From NCBI GenBank assembly GCA_015832175.1, contig WJXW01000010.1:248001-312000 (forward strand): a stretch of DNA of 64,000 bases, given 5' to 3'. This DNA comes from Paraphaeosphaeria minitans (lineage: Eukaryota; Ascomycota; Dothideomycetes; Pleosporales; Didymosphaeriaceae). The notes under the pieces were generated by a model. It saw nothing but the letters and a program-made list of their open reading frames with translations, was not told where the DNA came from and made no database searches. A program made the position numbers and the translations under genes. Of the stretch, positions 1-11,814 are shown one piece after another. Numbering within the stretch: the first letter of the stretch is position 1; each line of letters starts with the position of its first letter.

Positions 1-865
1 GCCAATTTGGTGAGCCTAATGGCGAAACCTTGGACCCTGAACGCCTAGGCGAAGATAACCGTTTGGTGGAACTGCATTGGGTCTTGCAGCCAGCACACGT
101 ACACTTGAGCATCACTGCTTATTTGTAGTACAGCCACGGTAGCTGGCATTGTATCTTCCACATGGACATTTCGCGCTCCGCTGCATATATAATATCGACG
201 GCGTGAACCAGGGGTGCAGATGTCAATACCTCACAGTCTAGACGGCTTGGAAGGGGCGGTTCAGGAAGATACAGCTGTGTATATTGACCGGCAAGAGCCA
301 TGGCAGGTGTGGCGTATCCAGGACTGATCGTTTCCGGCAGACAGCGGAGACTTTGGTCGCAGATGCAGATTTCTTGCAGCGGAGTCGGTGTCCAAGGTCC
401 CTCCAAGCTGGGACGAGGGGGAGTGTTGGAAGGGTCGTCTGGCATTCTGGCGAAGTTTCCACACGGCGCTCGCGTCAGCATGCACAAGGCAATTTAGGGC
501 ATTTCTTCGCAGAGTGCGTGTCTGTGGACTGAACTTGGTGGCGGTGAGCGTTTTGATTGAGACCTGCTGCAATGATGAGACGAACGGTGGTGGAGCGACG
601 GAGACGTCGGCGGACTAGGCCCAGGATGGTTAGCCGCATGTCAACCAAGCTTCGGGCCGGACGACCTCACATGCACGTCGCTACTCCAACATCCAGAACG
701 CAGCCTGCTGCCCCGATAGCGAATACGCTCATTCACGCGGCCCCACGACCATCTCCGACGCGCCCACTGGCTCCGCGCCTGCCGACGCGCGCTGGGCACC
801 TCGACACGACACGACACTCCGCTGCCGGCCGCGTGCTGCGTAGCACGTAGCACAAAGCACCCGCC
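1..865. other. Left-edge region without a supported gene
   Basis: No recognisable protein family is seen on either strand. The longest minus-strand reading (about 119-487, 122 codons) has ordinary amino-acid composition but no motif I know, and several overlapping frames are open simply because the DNA is GC-rich. It also contains the promoter and 5' leader of the plus-strand gene that starts at 866. A 3' end of a gene lying outside the window cannot be excluded. Confidence 0.4.
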
Positions 866-2043
866 ATGGGCTTCAACGTCTTCCACGTCCTCGGCGACGT
901 CTCTCACACCCTCTCGAAGCTCATCCTGATATGGGCTATCCATGCCAATAGCAGCGCTGAAGGTGCGCAAGCCCCCGCTGCCTAGAGGCCCGGCTGACAC
1001 GCTCCCCCCAGGCGTCTCCCTCATCACACAGGTGCTCTACGCCCTCGTCTTCTGCTCGCGCTACCTCGACATATTCAACACCTCGCCCGCGAAGGACTTT
1101 GGCCACACATGGAACTTTTCGCTAAAGGTGAGAGCCCGCAGGGCAACCTGTCGAGATCCCATCTAAGCGCAGCCAGATATTCTACACCCTGTCTTCGTTG
1201 TACATCATATTCCTCATGACCAGCGTATATGCTCGCACAAGGGAGCGCGAGAAGGCCTGGAAGTTTGGCATGTACTGCCTGTTCGCACCCATCGCCATCA
1301 CCCCCTTCTGGTACTGGCTGTTCCGCGAGACTGTCATCGGCAGGAACGGGTTCTTGAAGGTCATGTGGGTCTTTTCCGAGATCCTGGAAGCAGGCGCCGT
1401 TGTTCCGCAGCTGTTGCTGCTGCGCCAAACAACGGTGCCAACCGTGCTTGACTCCTTCTATCTGGTCGCGCTGGGAGCCTACCGCTTTCTCTACATTCTC
1501 AATTGGATCACCCGTGCGGTGCAAGAGGATGATTACAAGGATCCTACGTCCTGGGTATGGGGAACCGTCCAAACCGCGCTTATCTTCGACTTTGCCTGGG
1601 TGTACTGGAGCCGACAGCGCGTGAAGCTCCGACGAGGGGGTGTTGTAGACTCAGAAGACCTGGGCCGCGGCTGGCTTGTTGGCCGCTTTGTGGGTCGGAA
1701 AAGCGTCGACTTTGACTACGACGAAGAAGAAGCGCAACCCGCGGATCAGGAAGCTCGTCCACAGAATGCATGGGGACGGCGAGGCATCTCCGTCTCTGCA
1801 GATGAGGATGTGGATGGCGCACCTCGTCGCAAGATTCCCGGGCCTGGCAATACAGATGCAGAAGCCCAGCCTCTGACAGACCCTGCAGCTTTTGAGGACG
1901 ATGAAAGCGACGATGGTCTGGAGGCGCCGTCTCCAGCAGCTCGAACAGCACACGAGAGCGGAGTGCTGGGTGGCGACGAGTGGAACGAGGACGTCGATGC
2001 AGACGCACAGGAACATACAGGAGTTCCCGAACGAACGTCCTAG
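866..2043 (+). CDS. ER lumen protein-retaining receptor (ERD2/KDEL receptor family) with long acidic tail
   Basis: Three exons, 866-962, 1012-1127 and 1177-2043, give 359 residues; the splice phases fit and remove in-frame stops. Residues about 1-215 follow the ERD2 fold of seven membrane segments, with family landmarks such as LVFCSRYLDIF near residue 47, YIIFLMTSVYA, FSEILEAGAVVPQLLLL and ALGAYRFLYILNWI. ERD2 proteins bind HDEL/KDEL-ended ER proteins in the Golgi and return them by COPI vesicles. Standard family members end near residue 215. Here about 140 extra residues follow, strongly acidic and Ser/Pro-rich (VDFDYDEEEA, AFEDDESDDGLEA), probably a disordered cytosolic tail. The upstream ATG at 866 was chosen because it restores the usual N-terminus (MGFNVFHVLGDVSHTLSKLI). 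This may be a fungal ERD2 paralogue rather than the main HDEL receptor. Confidence 0.88.
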
Positions 2044-2458
2044 TTCGCCGTCGTATCATTTCAAACATGGTCACAGGCACGATCTCCGTGCACCAAGGAG
2101 GTCAACAGGGATCGTAGCACGGTTGCAAGGATCGTCCATCCTTGAGTCGTCAGCATGCATATTGTACACTTGCTATTAGCGCCGCAATTGATATACGTTT
2201 CCCTCTTTTCCAGGGTCCTGTTGTCCATGTGCACACCTTTTCGGCTCGCTCCCATCCGAGTCCACGGCCACGTATTTGCACGAGATTTAAAATTGCGCAT
2301 TGTGAAGTGCCGCCTTGGTGACTGGATCAGCAACCTGGACCGACGACGACCGACGGCCGACGGAAGGATCCTTCGCACCGGTCAGGCGCCCGCCGCAACC
2401 CGTTGGGGAGTCAACAACACGGGTCATTGTACATCCAAGCGGGCTTGCTTTGAATTGG

Positions 2459-2481
2459 ACGACGACGACGACGACGACGAC
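2459..2481. repeat. (GAC)n microsatellite
   Basis: About seven perfect GAC units in non-coding DNA. Confidence 0.9.
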
Positions 2482-2624
2482 ATGGCACCCGGAAAAACTC
2501 AACCCAAGGACAATGCCACGCGCGTCCGGCGTCGCTGGGCTGCCCTGCCCTGCCCTGCCGTGGCCGGTGTCGGAGAAGGCAGGTTGACCGTTGACCGTTG
2601 ACCGAACACGCGGCTCCTGAAGCC

Positions 2625-2656
2625 CACCCATCCATCCATCCATCCATCCATCCATC
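2625..2656. repeat. (CATC)n microsatellite
   Basis: About eight perfect tetranucleotide units in intergenic DNA. Confidence 0.95.
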
Positions 2657-4183
2657 GTGCGCTCTCGTCCGACATTGCGGCTCGCAGGTCCGCCTTTCGA
2701 AAACCCACCAACCGACTGACTCGTTCGCTCGAGCCCACCACGACTTTGTACCGTAGGTAGGTAGGTAGGTAGGTAGTCTAGCGCTGGACCTACGTATTAC
2801 CTACTTACCTACCTAGGTATAAGCGAGCGCCTCGGCAAATTCCTCGATATATACACGGTATGTATACTGTGGGTTGTAGCCCTAACTAGTGTCAGTGGGG
2901 CCATGTTTCGACACCCTGGATCCCGAACCTGCCAGAACTCTCTCGTACTGTAAGCATGTACACAAAGTTGTAATCAATGTAATCAAGTACCTTAATTGAG
3001 TGGTACCTACTATATAGAGTGAACTGCTTTTGTTATCTAGATATCTTACGCACGACAAATTGCGCTACCTAATATTACACTCATCGGCGGAGCTTTGACG
3101 CGATAATGTATCGATTCCCCCTGAGGTACCTGCTTTATAGAGGAAATTGCTAGCTAACCTAGGTACTTTATTACTGTGTATACAGTACTAGAGGACTCTG
3201 GCAGTTTCGGGGTGCAGGGGGGCGAAACAAGGCCGCACTGGGACTACTTGTGGTCGCAACCACAGGTATCTAGATATATATATCTCCCACGATCCCAAGC
3301 GTGCGGAGTAGTCTATTACCTTTTAGACGTGAACATCAGAGCGAGTCGTGGGCCGCCTTGCACCAAAGCCGATGCGCTGCTCGGCCGCGGGGGTCGCGAA
3401 CGTAGGCGGAACGTGGTTTACCTAGGTACCGTACCTACGAGTCCTTGTACCCCAGACATGCGCCATCCCCGTTGCGAGGGTGCTCGCCTGTCTACCTAGG
3501 GAGGGTAGGGTATGGGAGAGCGAGCGAGGGCATGCCGCAGCATCCTTAGACGGGTATTTCTTGCAGGTACCTACCTACTTGCATACGGTACGTGCTGCAC
3601 CGGGGGGAATTTCGTTGTGGTCTCGGCTACAGAGGAGGTACCTACGGTAGGTAGCTCCGCGAAGCTCCGCGAGTCGACGCACATGCTCCCAGGATCCGTT
3701 GCGACTGGCGGAGGAAGGCCTTGAACGATGGGAAAAAGCGGCATTGCATCGAGTTTTTTTTTTCTCGCGCAAGCCCGTCCCGAGGCTGTGGCCTTTTTTT
3801 TTCAAGTTGGATTTCTCGAGGCATGGCTTTCTGATTACCTGACGTGGCGAGTGAGAGGGCGGCGGCGGGTCGAACTCGGCCGATGTCTTTTTTTTTTCTT
3901 TTTTTTCGATTCGTGCCTTCGCCTTCTTGTGGTGGGATTTTAGGTATGGTCTCGTCAGTACCGTACCCCTCGGAATCGTCGGAGGATGAAGTCATCTGCG
4001 TGCCAGCGACTCGCAAACGCTCGAGGGCTCCACGGCTCCTCAGCATCGAATCAACCTGCCGTGGTGCTCGAGAGATGCATAGGTAGTTTAGCGATAAGCC
4101 CGCACCCGCACCAGCGAAGCGGGGACCATTTCCTCGTTTACCTAGCTACCTACTACGGCTGGTCACGAAACGGCGCCCCGCAA

Positions 4184-4236
4184 GGCTAGGTAGGTAGGTA
4201 GATGATATCTACCCACGGTAGGTAGGTAGGTAGGCA
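4184..4236. repeat. TAGG tetranucleotide tracts
   Basis: Two clusters of TAGG units (about 4187-4201 and 4217-4234) with imperfect inverted symmetry to nearby CTACC strings. Similar tracts occur at 2754-2776, 2800-2820 and many other intergenic sites in the window. Confidence 0.8.
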
Positions 4237-4978
4237 GGCAATCGCACCGATAACCAAGCGCCTCGGTCGTCCTCCGCGGGAGCAGCCTTGTCGCATTAGG
4301 TAGTCTAGCTATCGGACGAGTGGTAGACTAGACAGGTAAGTATCTACCCATCGCCGTGGGCCGGAAAGACGTGGAGTGCAAAAACCTGCGAGGCAATTAT
4401 GTGTGGATTTTAACGTTCTGAAGGTCCGGCGGTTCTAGAGAAAAGAAGGGAAAAAAAGAAAAAAAAAGAAAGGGAAACACCACTGTGCGTACACTTGTAG
4501 ATACCGTAGCATCTACGTTAACAACTTAGAGGCACCAGGGAACTGGCTAGATCCAATGCACAAGATAAACGTGCTTCCTGACAGGATCTAACGGAGTACA
4601 TGATCCGGCCGTCCGCTAGGTAGGTAAGCATAAAGCGTCCCTTTTTCCTTTTTTTTCCCTCTCTCTTGGGGGGAAAGCCGTCGACGAGATAGGCAGATTA
4701 GCGAAAGTTAGTGACGGTACGGTGCGGTACAGTGCGGTACGGTTGCGTGGGTACGATTGGGTGGGTAGAGTGGATAAGGTGAGACGTTTTTACCTACGTA
4801 CATACCTAGCAAGCCAAGGACCCTGGCGACCCACAACCCCCACGCCCCACGCGGACGACGCAAGCCACTACCATCTGCCAACGTGCCTCCTTCCGTGTTC
4901 GCGAGACACGACCAATCTGCAATACAAATACCTAGGTATCTACCTACGTACGGGCGGGGATGCATTGCCCTTTCTAGG

Positions 4979-5102
<124 letters not shown>

Positions 5103-5572
5103 CGAGGAGACGGAGATGCATTTACTGGATGTTTACTTTGCTTCGTTAGAGGACTTCGCTTCGCATATCATATCATCATATCATCATATCATGTATACAT
5201 CCACATCCACATCCGCTTGCGCTTGCGCTTACGCCAACGCCTCGCTCTCCATCGACGGACACATGGTCGGAAGGAAAAGGAAAAAAAAAGTTGAAAAAGG
5301 TGGGAAAAAGCAAGTAAAAGAAAAAAAAAATTCCGTCAGCCATCGCTCGCGCAGGGCAGACAAAAGTCGGGTATCATACTCGCCACGCACGCACGCACGC
5401 ACACAACACGGCACGGCATCACACCACACCACACACCACACAACCTCACCTCGTCTCACCGCTAGCACCACTTTCCTTCGAACAGCGGCCCTCTTCTTCC
5501 CTTCCATCCCCAAACACACAGATGAAAACCTCGTTTGCCCACAGCTGGCCTTCCCACGCCCACGCCCGCTCA

Positions 5573-8500
5573 CTACGCACTCCCCGGCGGCCCCCCCATG
5601 TTCAGCAGAATATCCAGCATATCCATGCCCCCAACGTCGGGCCCCATGGCCGTCTGACCGATGTCCGCCCCCCACTGATCCAGCAGCGGATCCAGCGGCA
5701 GCGCAAGCCAGTCCTCGTTCTGGAAGCCCCCTCCTCCCCCGCCACTCCAACTCTGCGCATGCCACCCGCCGTTACTGTCGACCTTGCCGTTGCCATTGGT
5801 GTTGCAGTTGTTATTGTTGTTGAAGTTGGCATTGGACGAGAAGCCCGGCGGCGGCATGATGGAGATCTGGTTCGACGTGGGATCGTACGTCTCGAGCGAG
5901 ATGCCGGCAAGGGAGTTGTACTCTGGGATGGGCGTTGCGCGCCCGGACGCCGTGATGCCGCCACGGCCTAGGCCGGGAGACCCCGGCCGCGAGAAGCCGG
6001 TGAAGTTGCCAAAGGTGAAATTGGGGTGGGCGCCGTTGTTGCCGTTGAGCGTCTGCGGGAGATACGTGGCGGGGGGCGGACCCATGGGCGTCTCGCCGCG
6101 GCTCCGCGGGGGCGGTGTGACGCCGCGGGAGTTGCCCGTCGAGCCGTTTGCCGCCAGCCGGACGAAGCGCCCACGGATCCTATGCGTGAGCGTGTCGACG
6201 AGGTCGGCGAAGCGGTTGCCGACGTGCACGTCGTCGACGATGGAGGTGCGGAGGGCGTAGACGGCTTGGTCGAGCAGGCCGAGGGTTTTGGCCACGTCCT
6301 TTTCGGTTGCGCCGAGGGCAAAGGTCTTGAGCAGGATGATGGCCACCGACACGATGCGGAAGAAGGTGCGGACGGGCGCGTGGCGGAGGTAGCCCTCTGG
6401 GTACAGTCCATTGACCACGATGCTCAGAACGTTGCGGCTCGCACTGACTACTTCGTCGATGTGGTGCCTGTCGTTTCCGTACCATCTCGTCAGGGTGCTG
6501 AACGGGATGGCGCCGCCTTCTTCGTTTGCAGTGGCGGATGGGCCCATGCCACTAGGTTGGGCGTGCGTCTGCTGCGGCGTGTTGTGAGTGCAGCGCTCCA
6601 CGACGGCCTGCAAGGCTAACGAATTCACGTAGACGCGCGTGTATTCGTACTCGATGGCAAGGACATGACGAAGCTGCGGGGGCACTTGGAAGCAGTCAGA
6701 GAAAGCATCACACGTTTCCATTGGACAACGAACCTTGGGGTGCAGCCTCGAAGCCGCGCTTCCAGTCGACGAGCGGCGTCTGGAAGTTATGCAGCAGCTC
6801 CTCGTACTTTCCAGACTTGAGCAAGTCGCGCGTCCTACGTCGGTTGGGGAACAGTTTGAGGTTGCCTATCTCCATGATCTTGGCAATGCGGTCCCAGAAG
6901 TCAAGCACGAGATCCTGCACCGCATGGCGCTCTTGGGTGGCAACGGATTCGAGCGGCAGTCGCTGGCCATCTGGGCGAATGCCGTGGTGCGGCGGAGGCG
7001 CCTTGATGCGAGCAACGCGCTCCTGGTAGAGCTCGAGAGGAGTCTTCTGCATCACCGAGTCGCTGTCGCGCTTCACCTGAGGGAGCATCGACGTGAGGCC
7101 TAGCCTGCCGCTGGTCTGCGTCACGTAGATGATGAGCAGGTCCTTGAGATGGTTCTTGCGCCTGAAGTAGGCTTTCACAGTCGCGTGGGAGAGATGGTGG
7201 TTGGCCTCCTCAAACTCGACCTCGCTCGTCTCATCAAAGACACCAATCTCAAAGGCGAGCGACACTGCATTGCCCAGCAACATCCAGCACATGCGATCGC
7301 TCCGCCAGCAAGGCTCGAGCCAGCTGTCGATGCGCTGGCCGCTCTCTCCCTTGAGATGCTCCGCGGCGGCGGCGTTTGCGGGAACATCGGCCTCGAACGA
7401 GTCGTCGGGGAGGACCAGCTCGTCGTCGTCGTCACCCGGGGGGAAATGAAGGGCACGCGGGTGCCACTCGGTAAGCAGCATGAGGCTTTCCACTGTGCCG
7501 AGGGTGCGCAGACCCTTGCGCGAGAGGGGATTTACATCGGAGCCCGGCTGCTGGCCCGCGCCGCAGAATCCGCCGCCGAACTGTTCCTGGCCAAAGATCA
7601 TGCGGTCGATCATGCCCTGCAGGTACTTCCACAGTTTCTCGTGGATCAGATAGGCACGCGATATGGCGCCGGGACCCTGGGGGAAGTCGGTGGTGCGGAA
7701 ACGGGTGGCGATGGTCAGCAAGGTCATGACCAGCATGGGCTCCTCTTTGAGCAGTTTGGCGTGCAAGGCATGGTCGCGGTAGTCGGGCACCACGATGGGG
7801 GTCAGGGGCGAGAGGTAGGTGTAGAAGTAGTCGATATACCGCACGGCTTCCTTGGCCGTCATCCAGCCGGCGCGCACGAAGCGAAACTTTGTCCAGGCCT
7901 TGAGGGCATGGGCAAAGGCAGCCTCGTTGGGCGGCTCGGGCAGGGCGGCGTACTGGTGGGCAATGGCAGCATCGACGTCGGGCTCCGCTGCGGCGGGACG
8001 TGGGTGATTCCGCGGGTGGGGGTGGGGGTGGGCCTGGGGACTTGCAAAGTGGGGCTGCGAGCCGGGGGTGCTGCTGGGGCCCAGGCCGATGGGAGGCTGG
8101 AGGCTCGAGGCACTGGCGGAGCGGTGGTGCTCGATGTCGCCGTTGCGGCCGGCGGCCTCGAACAGCAGGTTGAGGGCGTCGTGGCCGCTGTAGATCTCGC
8201 CCGTCTGCATGACGGCCACGGACTTGTTGTTGAGCGTCTGGTCGTCGTCATGGTGGTGCGGGCCGTGCGACGTGGTTGGGCGACGCAGAGGCTCGTACCG
8301 TCCGACGGAGCCACCTGGGGTCAGCGGCTGGGAGACGTAGGCGCTGCCATTCGCGCTGAGGGGCGCGGCGGGGACGGAGTTGGGGTTGGAGAGGGGGATG
8401 GGGCCGGGGACGAGGCCATCGTCCTCGACGGTGCGGGCGCGCTTGCGACCGTTGCGCAGCTCGTAGTCGTCGTCGTCGTCGGGCTCGGCGCCGTCCGTCT

Positions 8501-8702
8501 TCCTCTTGCGGCGGGTGGCGGAGAAGAAGCACTCCTTGCTCTCGCGACGGCAGCGCACGCAGGGCGGGTCGTGGGGATTGTCGACGGGGCCCAGGTCGCA
8601 GCGCACCTTGCGACGGCGGCAAGGGATGCAGGCCTGGTAGGTCCGCGTGTGCGAGGGAGGTTGCGATGTTGGGCCCGGCGACGAGGCGTTGGTTTCGTGC
8701 AT
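5573..8702 (-). CDS. Zn(II)2Cys6 transcription factor, Aro80-like
   Basis: Exons 8702-6734 and 6684-5573, joined across a 49-base intron (GTTCGT...CCAAG, CTGAC branch site), give 1026 residues. Residues about 22-60 form the zinc cluster, C-x2-C-x6-C-x12-C-x2-C-x6-C, beginning CIPCRRRKVRC and ending CVRCRRESKEC. It is followed by a basic patch (RRKRK) and a predicted linker. The middle (about 280-600) has the fungal-type regulator (MHR) character, and the C-terminus is Gly/Asn-rich with a short Asn run. The long 12-residue third spacer and the surrounding residues recall the Aro80 family, which activates aromatic amino-acid breakdown genes; that match is from memory and could be to a relative. 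Such proteins bind CGG-type sites in promoters. The start codon abuts a minisatellite that forms the leader or promoter. A 742-codon antisense frame across it is a GC-driven shadow. Confidence 0.82.
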
Positions 8703-9320
8703 TCTTGCTCCGTGTCGGCTTGCGACTGCTCCGAGTCGGCGTCGGCTTGCAACTGGTCTGTGTCGGCTTGCGACGGCTCTGTGTCGGCTTGCAACTGCTC
8801 TGCTGTGTCGGCTTGCGACTGCTCTGTGTCGGCTTTAGCTTCCAACAGCTTTGTGTCGGCTTGCGACGGCTCTGTGTCGGCTTGCAACTGCTCTGCTGTG
8901 TGGGCTGGCAACTGCTCTGCTGTGTGGGCTGGCAACTGCTCTGCTGTGTCGGCGTGCGACTGCTCTGTGTCGGCTTTAGCTTACAACAGCTTTGTGTCGG
9001 CTTGCGACGGCTCTGTGTCAGCTTACAACCTCTGTGTCGGCTACAACTGCTCTGTGTCGGCTTCGGCTTCCCACTGCTCTGTGTCGGCTTGCAATCGCTC
9101 TGCTGTGTCGGCTTGCAATCGCTCTGCTGCGCCGGCTTGCAACTGCTCCTGCTGTGTCGGCCTCAGCTTCCCACTGCTCTGTATCGGCTTCGGCTTCCCA
9201 CTGCTCTGCTGTCGGCTTGCAACTGCTCCTGCTGCGTCGGCTTCGGCTTCCCACTGCTCTGTATCGGCTTCGGCTTTCCACTGCTCTGTGTCGGCTTGCG
9301 ACGGCTCTGGTCGCGCTGCA
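8703..9320. repeat. Imperfect minisatellite of about 21-30-base units at the start of the regulator gene
   Basis: Units built on TGTCGGCTTGCAACTGCTC (plus strand) recur some 25 times with substitutions and length changes over about 600 bases. There are higher-order repeats, for example the segment around 8795-8890 resembles that around 8940-9020. Because the units are largely stop-free, several frames stay open on both strands; on the minus strand one reads as QADTEPSQADTEQ-like repeats but out of frame with the regulator. The array runs up to the regulator's ATG at 8702, so it must be 5' leader or promoter. I do not call it coding. Confidence 0.85.
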
Positions 9321-10261
9321 GTGCAAAGACGCTCCAGTGGACAGGGCTGGCTCGGGCGGGCGGGCGGGCGGGCTTAAGGCATGCGCAGCAGCGGGAGACT
9401 CGCGAGATCGGACGAGAGGCGCGATCCTGAGGAAGTGCAATTGCCTAGGCGTGCGTGCCCGCCGTCGAGTCCTGTGGTAAGTCTGCTGTATCTTTTCGCG
9501 GTTCGCTGAAGGGGTTGCGCGCGGCCGAGGGTCATCGGGATCACGAGGAGAGCGGGGCTCGGCTGGGACGGAGGGAGGTACGCTAGCTAGCTAGCTAGCT
9601 GGGCCGTGGACCTGGACATTCACACCGACTGCGCCGGCGCCATCATCAGAGGCCAAGATGAGCATTTATAACCACGTTCTCAAGGCAAAGGTTAAACCTC
9701 CTCCGCCGACGCCATCATCAAAAAAGGCCAAGAGTGAGCCTTCGTCGCCACGTTTAATACGAACATGAGCCTTCGTCGCCGTGTTTACTACGACGATTGA
9801 GCCTCCGCCCACGCCTTCACCGCGTCCAATGCGCACAGGAGCCCTCGCTTGCCAACCCAACAACACGCGCTTCAACCCAGAGGCCCCGCGCAATGGGACG
9901 CCAACGGAAAGCACGCACAAGGCGTAGCCAGGGCCGTTGACGCCATCCAGGGCTACACAACACACCCGCCTTTGCCCACGGCACGTCCTAGAGTCGGTGC
10001 TCCCCCTCTCGCACCCCCACCACGCTGCAGGGCGCCGTGCTCGTCAGCCCCGCGTGCAGGGTAGCTTTGGCCGGTGGTCGTCAGCCCCACGTGCAGGGTA
10101 GCCTTGGTCCCCCATAAGCCGGCATAGCGTCGGGAGAGAACTTGGACAGCCCAAACCAACACCATCCACGGTCGAGGTCGAGGCGGACGCGGGGGACGCG
10201 GGACATGGAGTTCCCGTTTCCGACATGTAGGGCGAAGAAATGAAGCGAAGCGACGGGGCGT
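9321..10261. other. Intergenic region with small degenerate repeats
   Basis: No gene is seen. It contains a CGGG run (about 9356-9372), a GCTA run (about 9582-9600), repeated words such as GCCATCATCA and GAGCCTTCGTCGCC near 9630-9780, and a tandem duplication of about 33 bases near 10040-10106 (GTCGTCAGCCCC...GTGCAGGGTAGC twice). Confidence 0.6.
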
Positions 10262-11195
10262 TCAGACGTCTTTCATGATGTCGTTGATGGCTTTGACGGC
10301 GAAGCGCTTGCGCTCGTCTTCGGACATGGCCTCGCTTTGGTCTGGAAAAAGTCAGCTCCTTTTCACGAGCAGTCATGTACATTGTATATACCCTTGATTG
10401 CGACCATTTTGCGCATCAGGCCTTCGAGCTCCTCCACCTGCGCCTCCTCGTCCTCGTCCATGCCGTGCACCGCGTTCTTCAGACCAAAAAACTCCATGCC
10501 CATCTCCCTCTCTTCCGCATCGAGGCCCTCCCCAAACCCATCGTCGTCGAACGCAAAGTCGCCGTCGCCGCCAACGTCGTCCCATTCCTGCGCCTTGAGC
10601 GCGTCCTCGACCCTCTTGACGCCCATCTCTTCGCCATACTGGTTCTTGTCCTTGGCCTCGCTGTCCACAAACTCAAAGCCGTGCTCCATGCACACATCGT
10701 CCCAGTCTTCAGCGCTCCTCTCCAGATACGGTGTGATGCTCTGCGGCATCGCGACGGCCAGGCGCACATGGTCGTCGTTGTAACCGCAAGCCGCCTCCAC
10801 CACTTTGGCAATCGCTGCCATCGTTTCCTTTATCGTGTCCACGTCCTTCTCCGTGACCGGCTTCTTGAAGCAGAAGATCCACGCGCCAATTGCAGTGACG
10901 ACTTCTTTGGCTTCCGGCTTCGTGAACTCGGAGCGCCACTCGGCGACGTCGGGGATCTCGTCGATCCATATGGGGAGCTTGGCAGTATAGTATTTGGTCT
11001 CAAGGTTCCACTCGTGGGAGAGACCGGCCGTGGTGTCGGTGATGAGCTCCGGGGCGGAGCCTGTGAGATCTGTGGCGGCGATTTAGGGTCCCCGTCCACA
11101 GTGATGGAAGGGTTCGACTCACCTTTGAGCAAGGAGAGCACGCCGGAGCCGGGAGCACCGACAGCAAGGATGCGCCGGGGGTTACTGATCTCCAT
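10262..11195 (-). CDS. Alpha/gamma-adaptin-binding protein p34 / Irc6 family
   Basis: Exons 11195-11123, 11069-10392 and 10341-10262 (introns of 53 and 50 bases) give 276 residues. The N-terminus MEISNPRRILAVGAPGSG looks like the start of a small GTPase-like fold with a P-loop-like GAPGSG. The middle contains ETKYYTAKLPIWIDEIP and FTKPEAKEVV, and a central acidic region follows. The C-terminus has the family's helical end VEELEGLMRKMVAIKG followed by SEDERKRFAVKAINDIM. Family members (human AAGAB/p34, yeast Irc6) act as chaperones or regulators of clathrin adaptor complexes in the cytosol. Splicing restores continuity in three places, which supports the model. Specific function in this organism is inferred from the family. 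Confidence 0.85.
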
Positions 11196-11814
11196 GGCGG
11201 GGTGATGTAGGGTGTGAGTGTGGACAAAAGGTTGCGGAGTTTCGGAGGTGTACGCGCAGTGGGGCTAGACACCCCACATTGTTGGTCAGCCTCGCCAAAG
11301 GGCCATCCATGAACAAGAATGCCAATATCACGAAAAAGAGACGCTGTACTGCAGCCTTCCACATAAAAACTGATGTAGTCCATTTCGGTCACACTAACGT
11401 GGTGCCACACGTCCCGCTATATATCCCTTGTAGCTGCCGGTTTGTCAATCTATAGATTGACGACCAGAATGCCGAGAGCGTTGACAAGGCGTCTCTTGAA
11501 TCAAGTATTTAAGGGTGCCTCGATCTGTTGTCAGTGCTCCACTCGGCGTCCTTACATTGCACGGTCGATTTACAATCACGGGAAAGCCGCTGGCTGGAAA
11601 TTTCTGAATTTTGATCTCAGTCTGAAGGCTCACGAAGTGGAGGGCATCTTATCCTGGTATCTCGTACCTTTTCGCGCCACGCCAAATCCCAGTCCCTCAA
11701 AAATTCCTGCTGGGCGCGCCTAGCCCCGTAACCGGAGCATTCGCTGTCCTCGGACGTGACGCTGCACATGGGCCGCTTTCTGTTTGTAGTATCCCCCCTC
11801 TCTTATGCACCCGC
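11196..11814. other. Intergenic region
   Basis: Contains the promoter of the p34/Irc6-like gene (reading left) and the 3' side of SmD3. Short open frames near 11442-11723 show no family similarity. Nothing else is recognised. Confidence 0.6.

Noticed and set aside
119..487. A 122-codon minus-strand frame near the left edge
   Set aside because: No family, no splice support and competing frames on both strands.
8703..9320. Minisatellite as a Cys/Ser-rich repeat protein
   Set aside because: All frames are equally open, there is no proper start or signal, and the array ends exactly at the regulator's ATG.
7149..9377. A 742-codon plus-strand open frame
   Set aside because: It is antisense to the well-supported Zn2Cys6 regulator and then runs through the stop-poor minisatellite; its sequence is low-complexity Gly/Val and Ser/Cys repeats with no family.
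10375..11205. A 276-codon plus-strand open frame
   Set aside because: Mirror of the p34/Irc6-like gene, whose minus-strand model has family motifs and correct introns.
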